A program made the position numbers and the translations under genes. A stretch of 64,000 nt of DNA from a virus, in the IMG/VR virus record IMGVR_UViG_3300023278_002893, positions 62,001-126,000 of that record; one strand, given 5' to 3'. Each line of letters starts with the position of its first letter. The first letter of the stretch is position 1. Shown in pieces: positions 23,615 to 32,949 of this stretch. The notes under the pieces were generated by a model that was given only the letters and a program-made list of their open reading frames with translations, had not been told where the DNA came from and did not search any database.

Positions 23615-26600
23615 CACTCACATCCGCTATGACCGCAATCGGCGCACTTCACACAACCACTCTCCATAATCAATTTCTTAGACTGACAGGAGCGGCATCT
23701 TGAAACCTCTAAATACTCTTCGTCTGTAATATACTTCTTCAGTACCCGCAGGATCGCTTTACTGAACGCAGTTACCTCCCCATCACACTTCGTGAGCTGG
23801 GAAACCAGCGCGTTGAGTGGAGCCCCGTGTCTAAGACTGGTGGATAAGAGACGGGTGACCATTCGATGTTCATCATTCAGAAGGAGCTGAGCTACGTTTT
23901 TGATTGTCCAGGTGTCCTCACCTGTACCAATCACGAGGTTATATCTACCGTGCCCATTCCTCCTCAGCATACCACCTGTGCGGGATGAGGATATTTCGAT
24001 ATGTTCCTCCGGGAAACAGAAAACCTCATAGGGTTTCCCATGGAGAAGACCAACCAAAACCTTCCACTTCTCGCCCTTTACACTAACCGTATGAATGTCA
24101 CAATCCAGATCATCGGGCCGTACAGGGGCATTCATCGTTACCACCGTTTTTGGCCTGGAACCTGGATTCTTGGACGGATTCTTGAGGGTCTCCAAGATCT
24201 GAGTCTTGGAACCGTCCCGATATACGGCGGTGGATTTGATATTACTATCGAAAGCACCTATATAAGCACCCATGATATCGTCTACAGTCGCTTCAGGCGG
24301 GAGATTGATGGTATTATGAGATACTATACCAGATACAAGATAGTTATGTGATTCTTCAACCTCCACATCATACATTGAGATTTTGCCTGAATTCTCTATT
24401 GAAGAAATCTTCATCACCTTGCCCAAAATTTCTAATCCTAATTCTTCTGCCAATTCCCGAGTACAATGTTGGGATCTTCTTTGTCGTAAATTACGGACAG
24501 CAGAATAACGAGGATGGTCCGATTTGATAGGCAGTGTGAACACATCTTCATGCTCGAATGCAACCAGGTGTGCTCTACCGCCATTAACTTTGGGAGAACA
24601 TTTGTGTAACTCTAAAGGTGTGATGGTTTGCATTAGTTCATCAGAAACCATTACGGAATGAACGTAATAGCCGTGAGACTTAACTAGTTTCTTACCACAA
24701 TAAACACGGGGCTTTCCAAAAGAACGAAGCATTTCTGCGACTTGATACGCCAGTGCTTGGGATTTACCTTCGTACACAACCAAACCCCTTCCCGGCCGCA
24801 AATAACCATCTAAAGTAAGTCCTTCGATAAAATGTCTCTTTTCAGCAAAACTTCCTTGTAAAATCTGATCAGGAACTCTCTTATCATCACTCCTATAACC
24901 AATCAATTCTCTAAGATATCTAACTAATACACGAGAGGTAAGTCTGTGCTCAACCACACCCGTCCGCGAATCTATATGAACTTCTGGAATAACGCCAAAT
25001 ACATCTTCAGCGAGTGTGTTGTAGAAATTCCCCACATTCCCTGAATCTTTTTCGTATAAAGAAACCTTACCAGTGGATTCCTCCAAATGACCATCCGCAG
25101 CCAACATTCCTAAAAGTTTAGCTAGATAAACCGACATTTTATCCGGTAAATTTATAAAGTTCGCATTAGTTTTCCTATCAAAATCTATATTTATTGTACG
25201 AGAATTCTCAACATCAAAAACCTCAAAATCGTCGTTGATAAATATCAAATCATCGGGAACTAGATCACCCAATGTTTTCCAACCCCCGATAGTTTTTACT
25301 TTATGAGAATCAGATGCGCCAGTTATGGATGATCCGTTTTGCAGAACAAGACTGGTTGCATCTTTCTCACCGGCACTGTAATGGGAAAGTACTTTACGAT
25401 GAATACCCTTCTCATCTATAACCATCAGATCCTGAAGCGGTTCCCCAAAAACATCAACACCGCGTGCGTTACCGCACTGCTCAATAGGTAAAATTCCTCT
25501 ATTAGTATTGATCAAAGTACCCCCAGCTAAACATTTACTCACACTAGAATCAACCTGCTCAGAAAACACCGCCTGCATCGCCAAGTGGTCTTGCCAGCTG
25601 ATGTCCTGAGCCTGCTCGAAGTACTTTGGCACCCTCTTATGTCGCCTTAGTTCCCGGAAATCGTGGTTGTATTCCGCAAAGTCAATACCGCGAGTCTCCA
25701 TCCATTCTAAAAATGAAGGGCAACCATCCATAATAGTTCCGATATTGGAATTCCGCTGATACGCCATAGCAAAATAAGGCTCGCACCCAGAAGAATAACC
25801 GGTAATAGTTCCAGTTGTTCCCGTAGGAGCTTGCGTAAGGATAGTGACATTCGCAATACCATGGGTCTTTAACTCCTTCTCCAGATCAGGTCTCTCCTTG
25901 AGAAGCTGCTGGATGAACTTACTCTTCTTGAACTTCTTGAAGTCGTAAGCTGGGAATGGACCAATCTCTTTGGCCATATCAATGGACGCTTCGTACGCTG
26001 TGTGCTTGATGAACTTGAGAATCTTCTTAGCCATTCCGCGGCCAGAATCTTGACTATAAATGTAATCCTTATCGGTGCGCATGGACATGCGGATTAACGC
26101 CTCGTGCATACCAATGGTTCCCAAACCTATGCGACGCTCTTTCTGGGTGTTCTCATCAATCTTCTCAACTCCAGTCTCGTTGAGAAGGGTAATCCAGTTA
26201 AGACTACGCACCAAAACAAAGACTGCTTCCCTCAACCCATCCCAATCCACCGAACCGTCCTCATTTACAAACTCAGGAAGGACAAGACTGGACAAGCAAC
26301 ACACTGACCATGGTGGAAGAACCTGCTCTGCACAAGGATTGGTTGCGTCTAACGGATTAAAATATTCCCCATTGTGATAAGCACGTGCCCTATCTACGAA
26401 AAAGATACCAGGGCACCCATCCTCCCATGCATTGGTACAGATACGTCTAAACCACTCATATGCGGTAAGGTGATAGGAACTCTTGACAAGTTTTAGATGC
26501 TTAGTATTCCTAAAAGGAACCTCATTCGTAGCCTCATGTAGTGCTATTTCTTCATCTGGCGCGCACACTGAAATGGGAATAACAGTCTCCACGCCGGGCA

Positions 26601-27387
26601 TTGTGGGATCATACATAGTCAATTCATAATCCCAGAGCGCCCAGGTCTTTTCTTCCCAACTCAACTTCCACGGCTTCTTCGACTGACGCTTAACCTGGCG
26701 CATAAAATTATCTGAAATAGCGACAGAAACATTGAATGTCTGCCATGGATAGGGGTTAGTCCATTGCCACTGCTCGAACATACTCTCATCGGTGATCACT
26801 GCAAACTTGCGAAGATTCTCCCAATTGCCTCGGGACTTCTTCGTAATAAACTTCAGAAGACCGGGGTGGGTATCATTCAGAATACCCATATTAGCGCCGC
26901 TACGATTACCTCCCTGCTGAATATTAGAGGAAGCGTATCCCATAGAAGTAATGAAACCTTCAGGGCCACTTGCGCGCGCATTGGCACCCTTACACCAAGC
27001 GCCTGCCGGGCGCAAGCTGGAGAAGTTGATCCCCGTGCCTCCCCCATGTGCCTGGATATGGAAGTGAATCCGCTGGGCCTCAGAGATCTCCTCCCGGCTG
27101 TCCCCAATACCTAGGACAAAACAATTGAACATGTTCTTGATCCCCGTACCTGCTTGGGCAAGAGGACGTCCTGCGTACATGATCTTCTTCTCTTCGCACA
27201 GGGTCTGCGCGAGGGCTCTTCGGTGGTCCTCATCGTTCTGATAAATATAGTTATTTGTACGATTAAATGTTTCAAAAATATCCTTCTCGACCGGGAGACC
27301 GGAGTCGTCTTTGAGGTAATAACGGGAACCCGCAATAGACTCGTGAGCGGGATTAGTGAAGTAAGTTTTAGCTGTGTACTTACCCAT
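23614..27387 (-). CDS. nrdJ: Class II (B12-dependent) ribonucleotide reductase with intein
   Basis: This enzyme reduces ribonucleotides to deoxyribonucleotides for phage DNA. The host part shows MFNCFVLG (first redox Cys), GGTGINFSSLRPAG, NPCAEQVLPPWSVCCLSSLV (substrate site and thiyl Cys region), QAPTGTTGTITGYSSGCEP, and a C-terminal CRSCQSK...CVKCADCGH zinc/redox tail. No NrdB-like partner gene is near, and the layout fits AdoCbl-dependent NrdJ. Residues 619-1025 are an intein, so the mature enzyme is about 850 residues. AAGGAGG precedes the start. Confidence 0.9.
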   Translation of the reverse strand: MGKYTAKTYFTNPAHESIAGSRYYLKDDSGLPVEKDIFETFNRTNNYIYQNDEDHRRALAQTLCEEKKIMYAGRPLAQAGTGIKNMFNCFVLGIGDSREEISEAQRIHFHIQAHGGGTGINFSSLRPAGAWCKGANARASGPEGFITSMGYASSNIQQGGNRSGANMGILNDTHPGLLKFITKKSRGNWENLRKFAVITDESMFEQWQWTNPYPWQTFNVSVAISDNFMRQVKRQSKKPWKLSWEEKTWALWDYELTMYDPTMPGVETVIPISVCAPDEEIALHEATNEVPFRNTKHLKLVKSSYHLTAYEWFRRICTNAWEDGCPGIFFVDRARAYHNGEYFNPLDATNPCAEQVLPPWSVCCLSSLVLPEFVNEDGSVDWDGLREAVFVLVRSLNWITLLNETGVEKIDENTQKERRIGLGTIGMHEALIRMSMRTDKDYIYSQDSGRGMAKKILKFIKHTAYEASIDMAKEIGPFPAYDFKKFKKSKFIQQLLKERPDLEKELKTHGIANVTILTQAPTGTTGTITGYSSGCEPYFAMAYQRNSNIGTIMDGCPSFLEWMETRGIDFAEYNHDFRELRRHKRVPKYFEQAQDISWQDHLAMQAVFSEQVDSSVSKCLAGGTLINTNRGILPIEQCGNARGVDVFGEPLQDLMVIDEKGIHRKVLSHYSAGEKDATSLVLQNGSSITGASDSHKVKTIGGWKTLGDLVPDDLIFINDDFEVFDVENSRTINIDFDRKTNANFINLPDKMSVYLAKLLGMLAADGHLEESTGKVSLYEKDSGNVGNFYNTLAEDVFGVIPEVHIDSRTGVVEHRLTSRVLVRYLRELIGYRSDDKRVPDQILQGSFAEKRHFIEGLTLDGYLRPGRGLVVYEGKSQALAYQVAEMLRSFGKPRVYCGKKLVKSHGYYVHSVMVSDELMQTITPLELHKCSPKVNGGRAHLVAFEHEDVFTLPIKSDHPRYSAVRNLRQRRSQHCTRELAEELGLEILGKVMKISSIENSGKISMYDVEVEESHNYLVSGIVSHNTINLPPEATVDDIMGAYIGAFDSNIKSTAVYRDGSKTQILETLKNPSKNPGSRPKTVVTMNAPVRPDDLDCDIHTVSVKGEKWKVLVGLLHGKPYEVFCFPEEHIEISSSRTGGMLRRNGHGRYNLVIGTGEDTWTIKNVAQLLLNDEHRMVTRLLSTSLRHGAPLNALVSQLTKCDGEVTAFSKAILRVLKKYITDEEYLEVSRCRSCQSKKLIMESGCVKCADCGHSGCE
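24313..25533 (-). mobile_element. Intein with LAGLIDADG-type endonuclease
   Basis: The insert runs from Cys619 (CLAGGTLINTNRG) to Asn1025 (HNYLVSGIVSHN) and is followed by Thr as +1 residue, in the conserved SK-TINLP sequence of the reductase. Splicing blocks A (Cys), B (SITGASDSHKVK), F (YDVEVEESHNYLVSG) and G (SHN) are present. LLGMLAADG and FIEGLTLDG are the two LAGLIDADG helices with an acid in each. At 407 residues it is a full-size intein with an apparently intact homing nuclease. Confidence 0.92.
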
Positions 27388-27422
27388 AGTACAGCGGTGC
27401 CTCCTTGTAATTCTGTTAGTTT

Positions 27423-27788
27423 TTACAGATTGGTTATAGTATCGCCAACACTAATACCATTCTGTTCGAAAAAACCAACAGGGGCCTCTAGTGCATAGCG
27501 TGCGCGGTTTGTGGATGCCTGTGTTACCCCATCTGAGGCACTCAACACTTTGATTTCTTCTATCAATCCGTCGTTTGAAATGAATGCTACATCCAGATCT
27601 ATCAAACAACCTACAGGTGTCATTTGTATTGGTGCGATCCAACCAAAATCAAATAACATTCCATCATAGACTCCCAGATCATCTACCCCCTTGAGTCCAG
27701 CCGTCAACTCAACACCTGTATATGCACAGGAAACTTCGTAACTGGAATCGTTAATAACAATAGTCTTACCTGGTGGTAGTTCGTGCAT
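27423..27788 (-). CDS. DUF192 family protein
   Basis: The 121-residue protein has YDGMLFDFGWIAPIQMTPVG and ends ARYALEAPVGFFEQNGISVG followed by DTI, the signature of DUF192, a small beta-barrel family of unknown function found in bacteria and phages. There is no signal peptide, though many family members have one. AAGGAG precedes ATG 27788. The gene lies just upstream of the reductase. Confidence 0.85.
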   Translation of the reverse strand: MHELPPGKTIVINDSSYEVSCAYTGVELTAGLKGVDDLGVYDGMLFDFGWIAPIQMTPVGCLIDLDVAFISNDGLIEEIKVLSASDGVTQASTNRARYALEAPVGFFEQNGISVGDTITNL

Positions 27789-28269
27789 CTATGAATCTCC
27801 TTCTCTCTCTATATTTGTTTATATCTCGACTGGTCAGCCTCAAGTCTATGCTGATATCATTAAGAGAATCTACAATTTGCGGGAAAATCTCCGCCAACTC
27901 TTTGAATACCCCCAAGTCGATGCTGTCATATGCTACCCTTCCAATATCGATGTAATCTCCTAAAGTATAAGCAGTCTTTCTTTTACGTGCATGAAAACTA
28001 TCTGGAAAAATACCCGACACGAGGAGCGCCAGATCGCCAGTTACTCTTAAATACTCATGCCTTATGTTCCCACTAGAGTTCAACCCCTGTCTCAACATGT
28101 CGTCAAGGCGTAAAGATCTAGGATCTGCATAAGTAGCATGAATGCTAGAACATAACACCTCAACAATATATCCCTCCAAACGAGGATCAATCTGTTTATC
28201 CTCCAGGGCAGCACTGACTAAAGATGTAAAAGTCTCCTTACTGGTACTCAATAGTATCGCTATAACCAA
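27766..28269 (-). CDS. Hypothetical helical protein, 167 residues
   Basis: TTG 28269 is the only sensible start, five bases after GGAGG. The product is all-helical in appearance (LVSAALEDKQIDPRLEGYIV) with a central TGDLALLVSGIFPDSF and YTLGDYIDIGRVAYDS. These look like a known bacterial hypothetical family but I cannot name it. It overlaps the DUF192 gene start by 23 bases. Confidence 0.6.
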   Translation of the reverse strand: MVIAILLSTSKETFTSLVSAALEDKQIDPRLEGYIVEVLCSSIHATYADPRSLRLDDMLRQGLNSSGNIRHEYLRVTGDLALLVSGIFPDSFHARKRKTAYTLGDYIDIGRVAYDSIDLGVFKELAEIFPQIVDSLNDISIDLRLTSRDINKYRERRRFIDARTTTR

Positions 28270-28278
28270 ATGCGCCTC

Positions 28279-30228
28279 CTATTTGCTCCAGTGGTCGGCG
28301 ATAGTAACCTCTACCCCATCATCCTTTCCAACCGGAACAGTCCGGACAAAGCGATGGAACGCCTGTCTCATGACTTCAGCCTTGATCTCCGATACTTCCT
28401 CTGCTCTATCATCAGGTACCTCTGAAACGATTTCATCATGGACGGTAAATAAAAGCTTGGCGCCATTGATCTTATCATATACTCTCTGGAGCCGGTTAAG
28501 AGCCTCCTTGGTAATGTCCGCATTAGTACCTTGGATAACAGCATTGTTACCTGCCCGGCGAGTTGCGTTCTTAGAACGCCTGAACATCTGCTCGTCTTCC
28601 GGATCAGCAAGAGTGTAGTAGCGTTTTCGGCCGATTATGGTTTTGCTGTGTCGGAGAGCGATAGACTCATGTCCATTGCGATCCAACCACCGTTTAATAC
28701 CACTATACGTATTGAAGTAATCATCAAGAATCCCCTCAGCCTCACCTTGTGGAATCTTAAATCGTCCCGCAAGAGACCACGCACTGAGACCATAAGCAAT
28801 ACCGAAGTTAATCACCTTAGTCTTGCTTCGGAAGTCATAAACCTTACGATATATAGATACGTCAGATTCACTGTACAAGTCAAGTAGATTAACTGACGGA
28901 TGATCCTTTTTCTTAATTTCATTATACACATCTAGATCCGCGTCAGTAAATCCAAACACCTGCTTTGCTGTAATGATATGGAGATCCCCTCCTCCCTCAA
29001 AAATTTCAATAAAGCGTCGATCTTGTGAGACTTCCGCCAGGATGCGCAACTCACACTGACTATAATCCGCAGTAAGAATCTTGTTTCCCGGCAACGCTTT
29101 GAAGCATTCGCGGAAAGAGATCTTTACAAACTCATCCTCCCTATCCTGAGGCATGTTCTGTAGATTAGGTTTATCCGAACTAAGACGCCCAGTTGTAGTT
29201 CCCAGCTGATGAAACGTAGCGTGAAGTCTGTGCGTGGTGCGCGAAATCTTCTGTAGAACAGGCTCTCCATATGTAGAGACTAACTTATCGTAACCTCTCC
29301 ACTCCAGAAGGAGTCTGGCCAGGTCGTGATCTATATCCTGAAGGGTCTTCTCCTCGGTGTTCTCCAAGCTATATCCTAACTTGTCAAACGCATCTAATAA
29401 CTGATCCTTACTGGAAATATTCACCGTGGAGGCGCCAAAGAGCGTGTTCTGCTCCTGGAAAGGCTCCAATATGGTAGTTATATCTTTACTAATTACTACC
29501 GACTGATCCTTAGCTTCTTGTATGATTCTACGCCAATGTTCCTGGTCGATGGTAACGCCATTGAGTTCCATTTCTGAATTCGGCCGAAGAAATTCAAATT
29601 CCAACAGAGCAGTGTCAATGAGACCCTCACGCATCAACATGCCGCTAAGAACATCCACCAGCGGGTGTAAGAAAAGCACATCATCTGCCGCGTATTGCAA
29701 CTGTTTGGGCGTAAATTCCTTGTGATATTGATGGTTAATGAAGCTGGTACGGACAGACTTGTCCATGTTAATACCTAGGAACTTCTTCGCCAGGAATGCC
29801 AAACTCTTATAAGGGAATTGCTTCTTATGCTTCTCCCCCATTGGAATAAAACCACCACGATTGTCATCTATAATACCCGAGGTTAGAAGTCTGTAGGCTA
29901 TTTGAGTATCAAACATACCATCCAGTTGGATACCCAACTGCTTACGGGTAGCCTGATAATCGAACTTAAGGTTATGTCCAATTTTAAGGATACCAGGATC
30001 CTCCAAGATAGGCCCTAAAAGACGACCGTCTATCTTACGAGGATCGAAGAGATAAGCCACCTCCTCGGTACCCAGCTGCATTAGAAGCAACCTGTCAATG
30101 CCCTCAACCACCTTCAATCCGGTGGTTTCCACATCATAACCTAGGCGGGAGAAAGTTGAAAGATACTCTAGTGCCTCTTTGGCCTTATACTCATCATCGA
30201 CATAGACGTAATTGCAATCCTCTATCAC
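28279..30228 (-). CDS. polA: DNA polymerase I (family A) with proofreading domain
   Basis: The 649-residue replicative polymerase has a 3'-5' exonuclease (DVETTG D32/E34, GHNLKFDY, YAADDVLF) and a polymerase domain: TTGRLSSDKPNLQNMPQ, motif A ADYSQCELRI (D388, E393), motif B RSKTKVINFGIAYG (R467, K471, F475) and motif C TVHDEIVSEV. There is no 5' nuclease domain. Two oddities: motif A has Cys392 where most polymerases have Ile, and about 25 extra residues sit between motifs A and B (near 430-460). It is the only DNA polymerase seen. Confidence 0.95.
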   Translation of the reverse strand: MIEDCNYVYVDDEYKAKEALEYLSTFSRLGYDVETTGLKVVEGIDRLLLMQLGTEEVAYLFDPRKIDGRLLGPILEDPGILKIGHNLKFDYQATRKQLGIQLDGMFDTQIAYRLLTSGIIDDNRGGFIPMGEKHKKQFPYKSLAFLAKKFLGINMDKSVRTSFINHQYHKEFTPKQLQYAADDVLFLHPLVDVLSGMLMREGLIDTALLEFEFLRPNSEMELNGVTIDQEHWRRIIQEAKDQSVVISKDITTILEPFQEQNTLFGASTVNISSKDQLLDAFDKLGYSLENTEEKTLQDIDHDLARLLLEWRGYDKLVSTYGEPVLQKISRTTHRLHATFHQLGTTTGRLSSDKPNLQNMPQDREDEFVKISFRECFKALPGNKILTADYSQCELRILAEVSQDRRFIEIFEGGGDLHIITAKQVFGFTDADLDVYNEIKKKDHPSVNLLDLYSESDVSIYRKVYDFRSKTKVINFGIAYGLSAWSLAGRFKIPQGEAEGILDDYFNTYSGIKRWLDRNGHESIALRHSKTIIGRKRYYTLADPEDEQMFRRSKNATRRAGNNAVIQGTNADITKEALNRLQRVYDKINGAKLLFTVHDEIVSEVPDDRAEEVSEIKAEVMRQAFHRFVRTVPVGKDDGVEVTIADHWSK

Positions 30229-31130
30229 TTTAATGCCCTTTTTCTTTTCTTGATCATTGCGGCCAATTCGGTTTCAAAGTCGGCGGCACATTCAAAACAT
30301 AGGAGTTCAGTCGCTTGGGTAGTATCTGCCACTGAGTCGGTAACTTTTATCCTATTATCTTCTAGAAATTTGAGCTGACCTTTGAACTCAGTGACTTCTT
30401 TTATCTTGGTGGCCAAATCCTTTATAGACATACCCACCCCGGTGCCAATATCCAAAATACCGAGATCTTTTATCCTAGAATTAACAACCAATTCCGTGGC
30501 ACGCACAGCATCCGACACGTGAATAAAGTCGCGAACACGATTGACGTTATAAAGAGCGACGTCGCGCCCCGTTAGCATGACATCTGTAAGGAAATTGATC
30601 ATGCTGTTGGAGGAAAAGGATTTGCTCAGACCATACATCTCAGAAAACCTCAACGACACCGGCTCTATGCCCAGCAGAGGCGCAACAAGATGGAGGAGAT
30701 CCTCACTCCCCCGCTTTGAAATACCGTAATGCGATACCGCATCACGGGCGGCCTCACAGGAAGCGAAGATTATCTTAGAAGGTTTGGTATTAACCACACT
30801 ACACGCATCTAAAAGATTAGCCATCCCCACATAGTTGGTCTCAGCACACGTTCGAAAATTATCCACCGATTCTGGCCTCGTTACAAATGCGGCCAGGTGA
30901 ATGATGACGTCAGGCTTATCCCTATCAATGACCCTGAAGATATCGTAGTAGTTACGAATGTTACCCACGACTGCGGGATGGACATTCTTCCTCTTCGGGA
31001 ATTTCTGCGCAAGAGATGACCCGTGCATAAAACTATCCAGGATAAAAATCTGGTTGCTGCGAGTCTTGGCCAGGCTAGCTATCAACTCCTGCCCAAGAAA
31101 ACCAGCACCGCCTGTAATTAGAATCCTCAT
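30225..31130 (-). CDS. NAD-dependent nucleotide-sugar epimerase/dehydratase
   Basis: ILITGGAGFLGQELIASLAK is the Rossmann NAD motif of extended SDR enzymes, and SHYGISKRGSEDL carries the catalytic Y-x3-K. IFASCEAA is the Ser strand and VSLRFSEMYGLS the typical segment after. It would act on a UDP/GDP-sugar. It starts the second sugar cassette (30225-40433) and is immediately after DNA polymerase. Confidence 0.85.
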   Translation of the reverse strand: MRILITGGAGFLGQELIASLAKTRSNQIFILDSFMHGSSLAQKFPKRKNVHPAVVGNIRNYYDIFRVIDRDKPDVIIHLAAFVTRPESVDNFRTCAETNYVGMANLLDACSVVNTKPSKIIFASCEAARDAVSHYGISKRGSEDLLHLVAPLLGIEPVSLRFSEMYGLSKSFSSNSMINFLTDVMLTGRDVALYNVNRVRDFIHVSDAVRATELVVNSRIKDLGILDIGTGVGMSIKDLATKIKEVTEFKGQLKFLEDNRIKVTDSVADTTQATELLCFECAADFETELAAMIKKRKRALK

Positions 31131-31131
31131 C

Positions 31132-32052
31132 CTAGCTAGATTCCTTTAGAATCTCAAGATACCTAGCGTATGCACGGAGTTCTCCCGCAGACTCCCCATC
31201 AATACCTTCCCTACAGTGACGGTTCTTTTCGATGAACTCAGACAGCACGGGGTGTAGTTTTTCAGAAACCATAAGGCTGTTGAAGTGGGAAAACAAAGAG
31301 ACCTCTGGGTGATGTTCCGCAAGCAATCTTTTCATCTCATGCCATTCTTCAGTACGAATGCCATCCGATCGTCCCCCTCCCGGCCACTCCCCTGCAATAA
31401 AATAATTGCGACAAGCGTTGCGGTACTCATCCCGTGTGCTCTTTATGTGATAGTAGTGTGCCTTACTTCTAGCCACCGGCCCAGTCATTCCCTGAAGAGC
31501 CTGATGTAGATCCACATCGTATCGCATGTTGGGATTCCACTTGAAGAAAATTTGCCGATAATACTCACACGGCCCATTATCTACACGATTAGCCCAGTCA
31601 CCTTCCTTGTAGGAAATATCATTGGCCCGAAATTCCATCACACCAAAATTACGACCACCCTCAGACTGCTTAACCGCTTCTCTGAGAGAGGTAAGCAACT
31701 CTGCGGAAGGAACCTCATCATCATCACAGAGGAGAACCCAACCCCCCTTGACGTGCTTTAGATATTCATTATACTGGTTGGCAAAGCTGTCATCCCACTC
31801 TCGCTGGAACACCTCAACCTTAGAACCCAGAGACTTGAGATACTCATAAGACCCGTCCTTACTGAAACCATCCACAATTACTGCACGATCTACATAAGGG
31901 AGAACTACGGGAAGGTTCCTCTTGACGTTATTGATCCTGTCTTGGGTAACAGAGACATAAGTAATAGTATCGTCAGACCACACGTTCGTAGGAACAGCCA
32001 CCATGGGTTCAACGTTGTCAGACGAGGTTGTTCTAAATCCTTCAAATTTCAT
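31132..32052 (-). CDS. Family 2 glycosyltransferase
   Basis: TITYVSVTQDRINNVKRNLP and VDRAVIVDGFSKDGSYEYL are the donor-binding strands, and GGWVLLCDDDEVPSAELL has the DDDE that serves as the D-x-D site of GT2 enzymes (about residues 100-117). The C-terminal half has HYYHIKSTRDEYRN. A closely similar C-terminal half is found in the next protein (FHIKTTASELLRG), so the two are likely paralogs. TAGGAG precedes the ATG. Confidence 0.82.
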   Translation of the reverse strand: MKFEGFRTTSSDNVEPMVAVPTNVWSDDTITYVSVTQDRINNVKRNLPVVLPYVDRAVIVDGFSKDGSYEYLKSLGSKVEVFQREWDDSFANQYNEYLKHVKGGWVLLCDDDEVPSAELLTSLREAVKQSEGGRNFGVMEFRANDISYKEGDWANRVDNGPCEYYRQIFFKWNPNMRYDVDLHQALQGMTGPVARSKAHYYHIKSTRDEYRNACRNYFIAGEWPGGGRSDGIRTEEWHEMKRLLAEHHPEVSLFSHFNSLMVSEKLHPVLSEFIEKNRHCREGIDGESAGELRAYARYLEILKESS

Positions 32053-32061
32053 TTGTTTCTC

Positions 32062-32949
32062 CTAGTAAGTCATCTCACCTTGATGGGGTTTGCGATCCTT
32101 ATTGTATGGGATCTCTTTGTTTCCGGCCAAATAAATATTCTGATCGGGGTGCATGAGTCCGAAATAGACCGTAAACCAACTACGAGCCTCAGAGTTCTCA
32201 CTATCACGATTCAACAACATCCACTGCTTGAACTCGTCCTTGATTGTACCATTGACCATCTCAGGGTAGAACTGATCAAAGGTCTCGAATCCATTGTCAG
32301 AACACATCTTCTTGAACTCTGCCCACTCAGGAACGCTAGTGTTGTTCTGGGCAACTTCTCCCGTACTCCAATAATTCTTACACCCCCGCAATAGCTCCGA
32401 CGCGGTAGTCTTGATGTGGAAATAACGATAATCCACCTGACCAACCGAGGGCTGCGCATAAGGGGTGTGTATCCCACCATGAGTCTCGCCGTTCCAGTTT
32501 ATTCCACGAGACACTTTGAAAAGAACAGGGTTGTAGTAATTAGACTTGTTGTCATATACCTCACCCTCGATGCTGATTCTAATATCATGTGCATTGAATG
32601 CTATCCTATTCACACCACCGGCCTCAGCCTTGGCTATCATAGTACGCAGTTGATACAGTGCGGGATCTTCTAAGAACTCATCGCAATCCATGTGGAAACA
32701 CCACGAGTCCTCAGGGAGCTTGCTTAGATACGCATTCCGAAGTGTTGGCGGGTGATAGGGAACATTGATTATTTCCCACGCCACATTCCACGCCTTGCAC
32801 TCTGCAGAAGCTAGAAACTCCTCACTCTCCTTACAGCTTCCATGCAGAATAATAATAGATCGATCTGCAAATGGGGCATGCGTACGAACAACCTTTATCA
32901 ATTCTTGTGGTCTTCCTTTAACTACCGTTGCAAAGATCAATTCTGTCAT
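32062..32949 (-). CDS. Family 2-like glycosyltransferase
   Basis: Start at ATG 32949 (MTELIFATVVKGRPQELIKV) with GGAG six bases ahead. SWCFHMDCDEFLEDPALYQL holds a D-C-D acidic site, and YFHIKTTASELLRGCKNYW matches the paralog at 31132-32052. It most probably transfers another sugar in the same glycan. The gene overlaps the next upstream gene by 32 bases. Confidence 0.75.
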   Translation of the reverse strand: MTELIFATVVKGRPQELIKVVRTHAPFADRSIIILHGSCKESEEFLASAECKAWNVAWEIINVPYHPPTLRNAYLSKLPEDSWCFHMDCDEFLEDPALYQLRTMIAKAEAGGVNRIAFNAHDIRISIEGEVYDNKSNYYNPVLFKVSRGINWNGETHGGIHTPYAQPSVGQVDYRYFHIKTTASELLRGCKNYWSTGEVAQNNTSVPEWAEFKKMCSDNGFETFDQFYPEMVNGTIKDEFKQWMLLNRDSENSEARSWFTVYFGLMHPDQNIYLAGNKEIPYNKDRKPHQGEMTY

